A stretch of 64,000 nt of DNA, taken from Pyropia yezoensis (lineage: Eukaryota > Rhodophyta > Bangiophyceae > Bangiales > Bangiaceae). The position numbers were made by a program, and so were the translations under genes. Positions 1-7,611 of this stretch are shown in pieces. The notes under the pieces are model-generated. The model was given only the letters and a program-made list of their open reading frames with translations, was not told where the DNA came from and ran no database searches. The stretch lies in NCBI GenBank assembly GCA_009829735.1, contig CM020619.1, forward strand, positions 10,840,375 through 10,904,374. The letters run 5' to 3'. Every line of letters starts with the position of its first letter. Positions within the stretch are counted from its first letter, which is position 1.

Positions 1-126
1 CTCTTCTCAGCGCTCTGCGAGGAGTGGGAGGCGATCCCTGAGTCCTTCTTCAAGGAGCTCGTGGAGTCGATGCCTCGCCGAGTGCAGGGCGTGTTGGCGG
101 CGGATGGTGCCAGCACCAAGTACTGA
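1..126 (+). mobile_element. 3' end of a Tc1/mariner-type transposase (cut by window edge)
   Basis: Reading from base 1, an open frame of 41 codons ends in TGA at 124-126. The last residues include ELVESMPRRVQGVL and end in GASTKY. The string (L/V)ESMPRR followed after about 15 residues by a terminal TKY is the well-known C-terminus of Tc1-family DDE transposases. The catalytic part lies outside the window, so completeness cannot be judged. The downstream inverted repeats (347-372 and 772-797) may belong to the same element. Confidence 0.8.
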
Positions 127-346
127 CGAGCACATCACTGGGAAACGATGGTGCTGCTGGGGCAATTGGATTTGTACGGATTAGACTTTTCAGGTGTGCG
201 GATAAAATTGCTAGGTGACTGTACACACTCGCGCGCCCCCCCCGCTGGCCGCGCCCCCCTCCTCCCCGTCTCGGGCAGGTTGGTGGGGAGCTCAAGCGCG
301 GGGCGGGCCTGACTCCAGCAGTTTTGCAGCGAGGCGCTCCCCGCTT

Positions 347-797
347 AGCTAGTCTGGGCCAAATGTCGACCAGTCCCGGAAATGTCGACCTCGCCTCACG
401 GCCCCAGGAAGGCAGGTTCATGACGGACGCATTTTCCTTCGCGACTTTCCAACGCCAGAGCAAGAGAAGTACACATGACCTGGACATAAAAACCACTACG
501 AGAGGATGGAGATAGATGTTGTCCATTTTTTGGCCAAGCATCACCGCTGGGCCGGACTGATCGCGGACCAGGTGTTTCCATTGGCTCCATGAGCTGGTCG
601 ACATTACCAGCACTTTCCTGACAGTCACCTTGACTTCTGTCGCTCGTAGCTCCGCGAGAACAGACGTGCTCAGAAAATAAAAAACATCCTCTTACTCCCC
701 TCGGCCTCCTCTACAAGCACGTATGTCGTGCATGTCTTGAAGTACACGAGCACCTTGAATGTCATCGAGAATGGTCGACATTTGGCCCAGACTAGCT
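347..797. repeat. 26-bp inverted-repeat pair, possible Tc1/mariner-related ends
   Basis: Bases 347-372 (starting AGCTAGTCTGGGCC, then AAATGTCGACCA) are the exact reverse complement of 772-797. The core AAATGTCGACC recurs near 380-390 and, inverted, near 595-605. The 451-bp unit has no convincing ORF, so it may be a short non-autonomous element, or the right copy may be the terminus of the transposon whose transposase ends at 126. No clear TA target duplication can be assigned. Confidence 0.5.
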
Positions 798-2679
798 AGT
801 CGGCAGGATCAGATCCGTTGAGAACGCATGCGTGTGGCTGGGGACGCGCAGTGGATCTCGTGACCTTGCATGCAGTGTGGGTTCAAAAGACTTCTCTCGT
901 GAGCCTTTCCAAGACCGGGATGAATTGAAAGTATCGCACTTGCTGTGTGGACTCAAGTCCAACTCTCGCTCAATACGTGTATACGTATTTTGTGGCCAGT
1001 GCACCAATAATAATATAGTTATACAGATACTTATTTCATATGGCTCCGACCGGTCGCGCTGCCTTGGCCAGTCGGGTGGCCTGCACGCCTAGTTAAGGTG
1101 TGCAGCCTGGATCTCTTTACACCAGCCTTTTCAAAGAAACGTGCAGCCCTGTGAGTGGCTAAGAAGAAAATTGGGGTTTTTTCATGACCCCAATTGTCAC
1201 CCCACGCCACAGAGGCCGTGAGGGATGGTCGTGCGCGGACCCGGTGACGCGGCCACCCCCCCCCTCCGCCGGGGTCTGAAAGCGACAGCCCTTCCCCCGA
1301 GATTGACACCATTCCTGTCGCTGTTGCCCCAGGCATTCCCAGGCATCTCTGGGATGCCCCGGGGAAGCGTCCTCGAGCGTACTCTGAGAGTCTAAAACGC
1401 TCCAAGACTCAGAGGACCGTGCCTCCGCCACAGGTGGCTGAGTCGCAGACATGGGGGGGCCGAACCCCCCCGAGACGCGAAAAGACGCCCCGTGCGCTGG
1501 GCCCACCCCTTTTTGACCTAGCCCACCCCGGGTGTGACGGGGAGTGAGCGTTTGGGGGGTGCACCGGGCGAGGGTGGGGGCCTTTGGGCGCTGTGCGAGG
1601 GGATGAGGTGGGGTAGGTGGCACTTCACCAAGGTGTGGTGTTTCGTTCCGGCAGCCGTTCCTTGAGGAACGATTGACTCTCCTCTTTGCATTCTTTTCCA
1701 TTCTTTTCTATTCCCACCTGCCCCACACGGCCGCGACAACGGGTCCAAGTGAACACGTGTACATTCTTCAACTTCCTGTGGCCCAGAGGAGAAAAAGACC
1801 TGACACCTCGCTCTCTTGAGCCAATGCAGTGACAGCATTGCCTCTCACAGTGATCAAATTGATCTTCATCGGCCAATGAGGAGACGAGGGAGCCCGTGAA
1901 ACCCAGGCTGCACAAGAAACGCCCTCTTAACTAGGCGTGCCTGCAGGCCATTGCCAACGTCTCGCCCCGTTGAGAGCTTGCGAAGCCACACCACAGTGAT
2001 CGTGCCACGTGGAGTCCTGTTCTAGACCGTCGAAGGCGCTCCAGCGATTCTCTCCGGCTGCTGTTGCGCCCATCTTCCACTCCACCGTGCCCCCCCCCCC
2101 CTCCGCCCTCGACCGCCTGCCCACGGCACCCCCGTCCCAGTCGCCCAACAGCCGGCAGACCACGTCGCATTCCATCCTCCCCTTGACGTGGGCCCCTCTT
2201 GGCCTGGACAGCCGTCACTGTGTCATTCCAGCGACTCGGGCCCGGTGCGCTGGCGGCACCGTACACGGCCGTGTACTGTTGTGGTGCTTGCAGCGGCCTG
2301 GGGGTGCGGCGCGCGCTACGCACGTGTGTGGGGGCCACGCGGGGGCGACGCGCACGGCTTCCCAGACACACCCTGGCGGGGGTGTCGGCACATCAGCTGC
2401 GCTTTTGCGCCCACCGCTGTCACCGCGCCTTCGCCGTGCAAGCCGCGCCCGCCACGACTCGACCGTCTCCCACCCACCACCCACACGCCTCAGCTCCCTG
2501 GCTGCCACCTCCACCGACCGTCTCTCCGTCTCTACCCTACTTCCCACTTGCCCTCGCCGCTGCCTTTCCGTCCGCTACCTTCCGTCTGCTGCCTGCCCTT
2601 CCGCCGCCTTCCGCTGCCTGTGTTCGTGTTGCCGTCTCCGCTACTGTCGTTGCCAACGTCAACCATTTCACTTACTACG
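798..2679. other. Intergenic stretch, no gene seen
   Basis: Apart from the inverted repeats at 1078-1949 nothing gene-like is visible; the open frames here have no known motifs. From about 2530 to 2679 the plus strand is pyrimidine-rich (many CCTTCC and CCGTCT blocks), the kind of leader that precedes most host start codons in this window. Confidence 0.6.
1078..1949. repeat. Inverted-repeat pair bounding about 870 bp
   Basis: Bases 1078-1097 and 1926-1949 are inverted copies with GGCCTGCA plus CGCCTAGTTAAG in common; the right copy has 4 extra bases. The interior is GC-rich with no recognisable protein. It could be a MITE-like element. Target duplications were not seen, so the class is open. 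Confidence 0.35.
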
Positions 2680-3687
2680 ATGGCGCCCGCCTTCACGGTT
2701 TCGGCCGCCTGCGTGCTGTCGGCAGCGTCTGCGTGGGTGGCCCCCCGGACCGTCCACACCCGCCGCCCTACCGCGGCGGCGGTCGCGTCGCCCGCTCGCC
2801 TTGGCCGGTCACTCGTCATGGCGGCGGCAGGCGGGGAGCCCCCCCCCTCATCGGCCCCTCGTTTGACGCCCGAGGAGGCCATGGTCCGGGCCGCGATGCT
2901 CTGCGACGATGTGGCGGTGGCGGCCGCCCTTGACGCGGGTGTGTCGGCCAACTATGCGTCGACGCAAGGCGACAGCCGCATGACGGCGCTTATGTGGGCG
3001 GCCTCCGAAGGCAACGTGCCGATTGCAAAGGCCTTGCTCGCCGCGGGCGCAGACGTGAATGCTACGAACAACACCGGCCACACGGCGCTCGTCTATGCTT
3101 TTGACAACCTGCCGACGACCAAGCCGCGGCCTGCGCCGCCGGCGGGTTTCCCTGGCCTGACGGGCAAGGATGCCAAGAAGGCGCCCAAGCAGATCGAGAT
3201 TCGCGCCCGGGTGACTGGCCACGCGGGGGTCGCCAAGCTCCTTTTGGTGGCTGGAGCTAACCCTGCAGTGGTGTCTCCGTATGGCGAGACGATGCTCCAT
3301 CTGGCCGCACGCAAGGGCTACCCTGGCCTCATTGACCTGCTTGTTAGCCGCGGACTGGACGTGAATGCGGTGAGCACGGGGTACAAGCACACGGCCATGC
3401 ACCTGGCGGCTATTGACAACCACGCCGAGTCGATTCGTGTACTGGCTGGCCTTGGAGCTGACGTGGATGCCAAGAACGTTGTTGGGTGGACTCCTCTGCT
3501 GTGGGCGGCCGCCACTGGGAACGTGGATGCTTTGACGGCGCTTGTCGAGGTTGGGGCAGACGTGAATGCCAAGGGCAGCGCGTCTGGCCGCGCGGGTGAC
3601 GGGGAGACGACACCCCTTCGCGAGGCGCGCAAGTGTGGAGAGGCAGAGAAGGTGTCCAAGGTGCTCATCCGCGCCGGGGCCATCTAA
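2680..3687 (+). CDS. Plastid-targeted ankyrin-repeat protein
   Basis: 335 residues. The ATG at 2680 was chosen because the open frame upstream is UTR-like pyrimidine-rich sequence, while from here the protein begins MAPAFTVSAAC, an Ala/Ser/Arg-rich, acid-poor leader of about 45 residues like red-algal plastid transit peptides. After a short linker come ankyrin repeats: MTALMWAASEGNVPIAKALL, then after an insert rich in Pro and Lys, MLHLAARKGYPGLIDLLV, AMHLAAIDNHAESIRVLAGL and TPLLWAAATGNVDALTALV. The repeats fill the protein to its end (RAGAI), so it is probably a binding protein with no enzyme domain; its partner is unknown. It converges with the other plastid ankyrin gene (4372-5313), but the two are not close copies. 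Plastid location is inferred from the leader only. Confidence 0.85.
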   Translation: MAPAFTVSAACVLSAASAWVAPRTVHTRRPTAAAVASPARLGRSLVMAAAGGEPPPSSAPRLTPEEAMVRAAMLCDDVAVAAALDAGVSANYASTQGDSRMTALMWAASEGNVPIAKALLAAGADVNATNNTGHTALVYAFDNLPTTKPRPAPPAGFPGLTGKDAKKAPKQIEIRARVTGHAGVAKLLLVAGANPAVVSPYGETMLHLAARKGYPGLIDLLVSRGLDVNAVSTGYKHTAMHLAAIDNHAESIRVLAGLGADVDAKNVVGWTPLLWAAATGNVDALTALVEVGADVNAKGSASGRAGDGETTPLREARKCGEAEKVSKVLIRAGAI

Positions 3688-4371
3688 GGGGTCGGGTGGA
3701 ACTCGCGGATTGTGGCATCGGCTGTATGCAGCTGTTGGCGCCGTGATGCTGTCTGGCGCCGCGGCAGGGCGGTGGGATGGTAGCCGGAGTGCCACGTGAC
3801 GCCGGCCGCCACTCTCTTGAGTGAGAAGGTCTTGTTGCGTCGGTGTCGAGCGGGAGGCGTGAACGGGGGGCGGCCGTGGCCGCCTGCGTGCTCGTGTGGC
3901 GCGCTGAATGCCTGAGATGTACAGAAGTTTGCTCTGACGAGCGGCTGCCGGGCGCCCTCGCGGCTGTGGGTGTATGTATGGACATGTAGTGAGGCCACGG
4001 CCGGTCATCCGCTGTGTCCGGCGGTCGTCGAGGCCTTTCTCTCCCTTTGACCTGTCATCTTCAACGCTGGTCGTACACTGGTAGACGCGGTCCAGATCCT
4101 ATGATGACTGGCCGTCCACTGGACGGTGGTCAGCTCGTAGGGTGCAACGCACATGACAGCGGACGAGTACAAGTCCAGATTTGGAAAGGGAAAAAGTACA
4201 GCGGGCCGCCCAACAAGACACCAACGTCTGCGGAACCGTCTTCTCATCAACACATGGGGGGGAGAACGGGGATATGGGGCGATGGTGGGCGGCTTTCAAA
4301 CAGGGCTCTGTCACACAAGCACAGCAGAGACCCAGCCCCCTGCCAACAAGGCGGCAGCCTGCTCCTTTCGC
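3688..4371. other. Intergenic region between convergent ankyrin genes
   Basis: Holds the 3' flanks of both neighbours. No further gene, repeat or RNA was recognised. Confidence 0.6.
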
Positions 4372-5313
4372 CTACTCCTTTTGCGGCTTGCGCACCCGGA
4401 CGGTTGTCTGCACATCTGCTGCTGATGACGGCAACGGCGCCTCGACCGGCACTGCCTCCCCGCCTGCCTCCTCGGCGCGCACACGCTTGCGCACTGTAAA
4501 CTTGACATCTGTGCCATCGGCACTTGCCCCGGTCGCCGTCGCTTCTGCCACCTCGGCGGCGGCACCCTCCCCGTCGGACCCCGCCTCTTCATCGTCGTAA
4601 TACTCGTACAGCTCCTCGAGGATGCCCAACACCTCCATCGCCGTGTCGTACTTGGCATTCCGCCGCCAAAACACCTTTTCAGGTGTCACCCCAACCACCT
4701 TCTCCGCTAGCTCCACCGCTGAGTCGCCCACCTTCGACTGGAGGTCGGGGTCAGCGCCGGCGGCCAGCAGCGCCCGCACCGTATCGGGGCGTTGGTAGCC
4801 GGTCGCCATGTGCAGAGGGGTCAGGCCTTCCGTGTCGGCAGCGTTGATTTCGGCGCCTCGCTCCAGGAGGTCTCCAATGGCCTGTCGCAGGCCGTTCGCA
4901 GCGACCATGTGGAGGGCGGTGCGGCCATTGCTGTCGGTCGCCGACGGGCTAGCACCAGCCTCAAGGGCGGCAGAGATGGCGGGGAGCTCGCCGTCCATAG
5001 CCGCAGACAGGAGCTGCGCGTCTGCCTCGGTAGGTGCCGACATCACGGCGCCTACATCGTCCTCGTCGTCCTCAGCGGCATCAGCGACGGCGTCACCATT
5101 GCTGGCCGCCGGCACGCCGGGGGCTGGCCCACCGGCGGAAGCGGTTACAGGCAGGCGCGCATCATGAACTGCAGGCTGACACACGATGGTCGCCGCTGCC
5201 GGTCGGGGCGAACAAAACGCCGAGGACTGCAAGTCGCCCCGGCGGCCGACGGCCGCGCCGCTCAAGGGCCGCAGGGCCACCAACGGTGGAAGGCAAAACG
5301 CTTCGAGCGCCAT
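4372..5313 (-). CDS. cpSRP43-like plastid ankyrin protein without chromodomains
   Basis: 313 residues. Residues 1-60 look like a transit peptide (MALEAFCLPPLVALRPL, no acidic residues before D27). An acidic linker (80-87) precedes three clear ankyrin repeats at about 97-190, with NGRTALHMVAANG and GLTPLHMATGYQRPDTVRALL. The region after the repeats (197-240) contains DSAVELAEKVVGVTPEK, then WRR, then VLGILEELYEYYDDEE. From memory, the ankyrin core of plant cpSRP43 has the same order: [46 protein letters not shown], then VLEGQVFEYAEV. This repeat-plus-tail match is what suggests cpSRP43, the chaperone for light-harvesting proteins. The chromodomains of the plant protein are absent; the C-terminus is acidic, then basic, and ends RVRKPQKE. 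The cpSRP43 link is inference. A generic plastid ankyrin protein is the alternative. Confidence 0.75.
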   Translation of the reverse strand: MALEAFCLPPLVALRPLSGAAVGRRGDLQSSAFCSPRPAAATIVCQPAVHDARLPVTASAGGPAPGVPAASNGDAVADAAEDDEDDVGAVMSAPTEADAQLLSAAMDGELPAISAALEAGASPSATDSNGRTALHMVAANGLRQAIGDLLERGAEINAADTEGLTPLHMATGYQRPDTVRALLAAGADPDLQSKVGDSAVELAEKVVGVTPEKVFWRRNAKYDTAMEVLGILEELYEYYDDEEAGSDGEGAAAEVAEATATGASADGTDVKFTVRKRVRAEEAGGEAVPVEAPLPSSAADVQTTVRVRKPQKE

Positions 5314-5873
5314 GCTGGGGAGGACGATAGCAACAAAGGAAGGAAGATGAACAGGGGGGTATAGACAGCCGCGCCGCCAAAAGGCGACCGCGGCTGGGTC
5401 AGGAGCAGTGGACAGGGTGTGGTGCGTCCGCGACGATACCCTTCAGCGAGGACGCGAACGAAGGTCGTACAGCGGCTTGCTGGGTGCGGTTCCGCGAGGT
5501 GCAACGAGAGCGCGATGGAATTGTTTTCGTACAGGAACAAACACGCGTCTTTAAATGTGGGTGCTACTGTTCATATGAACATATCCCAACCGTTGAAGGA
5601 GATTGCGCGCCTGCGGACCCCAGCGGCAAGGCCCACGTGGCTCATCTCCCCAGAGACGCGCCGCCGTCGCACCAACCGCCGCCCAGGTTACACGCAGCTC
5701 TGCCAATCCTCCGCACGTCGCTCGAGAGCGACGCCCCTCTGCCCGTCCACTCTTCGTCCTGTGCGTCTTGCACCATCTCCACCTACTCGCTCACTTCTCT
5801 CGTCCTTCTACGGGCCTACCAGTCTCTACCACTGCCTTCCCTGTCTGCATTGTTGCCTCGACAACCCGCCACC
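5314..5873. promoter_or_regulatory. Divergent intergenic region, probable bidirectional promoter
   Basis: The 560 bp lie between two oppositely transcribed genes for predicted plastid proteins, so both promoters must be here. The side next to the plus-strand gene (about 5740-5870) is pyrimidine-rich. A somewhat AT-richer patch is at 5515-5590. No classical TATA box could be assigned with confidence. Confidence 0.5.
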
Positions 5874-6302
5874 ATGAACGCCCCCGCCGTCCACCGGGCG
5901 CCCGCCTTCGTCGCCCTTGGTGGTGGCGCCTTCCGCGGCGCCGCCATGGTGGCCCGCCCCGCCGCCGCCGCGATCTGTGGCGCGCCTGTGCTCGCACCCG
6001 TGACCGCAGCCCCGCTCGTAGTGGTTGATGGCTTGCCCGCTTTGGGCGGCGACGTGACGATGCGCTGCCGTCGCAACCTGAAGCTGGAGAAGCGCGCCCG
6101 CAACCGGGCGAACGGGCGGACGTTCAAGAAGTCCAAGCCCCGCTTCTTCAACCGCCGCTCGGCCGTGGACACGACGACGGACAAGGATACTGAGTTCCTG
6201 TCCTCCATCTTTAACGTGTTGACATTTGACGCTCGCTCGTCGGCGACGACGGACGACCGCAAGAAGGGGGGGAACAAGGACCGTCGCCCGCGCAAGGACT
6301 AA
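5874..6302 (+). CDS. Small basic plastid-targeted protein, function unknown
   Basis: 142 residues from the ATG at 5874 (context CCACCATGA, after a pyrimidine-rich leader). Residues 1-60 are an Ala/Pro/Arg-rich leader containing APAFVALGGGAFRG, typical of red-algal plastid import signals. The mature part starts near MRCRRNLKLEKRARNRAN and is strongly basic, then FKKSKPRFFNRR, an acidic/hydrophobic stretch around TDKDTEFLSSIFNVLTF, and a basic tail ending RRPRKD. The composition resembles a small ribosomal or RNA-binding protein, but no named family was recognised, so no function is assigned. It shares a divergent promoter region with the cpSRP43-like gene. Confidence 0.7.
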   Translation: MNAPAVHRAPAFVALGGGAFRGAAMVARPAAAAICGAPVLAPVTAAPLVVVDGLPALGGDVTMRCRRNLKLEKRARNRANGRTFKKSKPRFFNRRSAVDTTTDKDTEFLSSIFNVLTFDARSSATTDDRKKGGNKDRRPRKD

Positions 6303-6303
6303 G

Positions 6304-6373
6304 GGGGGGGCTGGTAGGGGAGAGGCGGGGGGGCTGGTAGGGGAGAGGCGGGGGGGCTGGTAGGGGAGAGGCG
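6304..6373. repeat. Minisatellite, about 3 copies of a 23-bp unit
   Basis: The unit CTGGTAGGGGAGAGGCG plus a G-run repeats three times with almost no variation immediately after the TAA stop of the small plastid protein. It is G-rich on the plus strand and would lie in the 3' UTR. Confidence 0.85.
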
Positions 6374-7611
6374 TGGGGGAAGGGGAGGGGGGGGGTGACG
6401 TGGGGGGCTGTGGCTCTGGTATGAGCAGCTGCAACGACGGCTGTGGAATACGCTGCGTCCGGCGAGGGCGCGGCTGCGCCGGTTGCTTGAGGCTGGCCTT
6501 TTCGCCATGCGGCTGGCGTGGCTTGAGCTCGGTGTTGCCACGCGAATGGGTGCCGCACGCGGGTTTGGATGCTGGTGTTGTCGATGTGGGCGGTGGTCGA
6601 CCCGATGCATTCGGGCTTGCCTGCCTTTCGCAGCTGGTGTGACGCAGGCGCTAGTTGCGGGCCGTGGTGGCCCGCACGCGGGGTGGGTGGTCGACGACCG
6701 TTTCCTTGTGCACGCGGTTTCTTGTGCGCAGCGGTTTCCCTCCCTCGCCCGCCTCGTCGTGTCTGCAGAGGCCTGTTGTCAATAGCTCGTTGGCATCATG
6801 CCCGCGCGGGTCTTTTTGTGTTTGAGCAGCTCTAGGTATTGTATTCTTTCTCCTTTACGGGTGACGCTCAGGACGGTGGTTGGTGCACTCCTCGTTCTCA
6901 CGCGGGTCCGCAGGCACCCGCGTCGGTTCGCAGCGAGCGACAGGCCGCCGCCACTTGGCAAGTGTGCGTGCGGGCACACCCATCGCCAGTTCATTCGTAC
7001 AGTTTTTTACACCTTGTACATTAGTCCCGCTCTGGTCTTCGCCTCTCGCTCAAGTAACCAGCCATGACCAGTCATGTCGTAGACGCGCACCAGGCAGGAC
7101 CAAAAATAAAATAAAAGGCGGCACTGAAATAATAGGGTGCGCGCCTCAAAATTGTGTCGCAGCTGCACAGCCACCCACGCGACCTAGACAGCATATGTAC
7201 AGGTGGGTCGCGGCAGGAGGGTAGCGTCAGGTCCGTGCGGGGGGCGCGGTGCGCCAAGAGCCCGCGACCGACAACAGCATGCAGCCGTGAAGGAAGTAGA
7301 CGCCGCGCGCCAGCAGTCAGAAGGGAGAGACAGGGCCGAAAAGGGGGCACGCCGAGGGCTCGCAGTCATGCGGAAAACCCTCCGCTGCAATCAGCGGGCT
7401 CGGTCATCGGCTGGGACCACGTTCGCGCCCACAAAAAGGTGGCTATGTACAGAGGCCCGCCTGGCCAGGGACAGCCAGGGACAGAAATACAGCAGCCCGT
7501 CGGCCACGCGGTTCACGGGCGGCACAAAGGAACAGGGTAGGAACAGCACAAGCAGCCACAGGGCGTCCCCCCAAAGGGAGACGGCCCATGAAGGCTGATG
7601 GCGCCACCGCC
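6374..7611. other. Intergenic stretch, no gene seen
   Basis: No recognisable protein on either strand. A short A-rich run at 7100-7120 (AAAAATAAAATAAAA) is the only striking feature. Confidence 0.6.

Noticed and set aside
2188-2679. N-terminal extension of the ankyrin protein to an earlier ATG
   Set aside because: The added 164 residues are translated pyrimidine-rich leader; a transit-peptide-like N-terminus begins at 2680.
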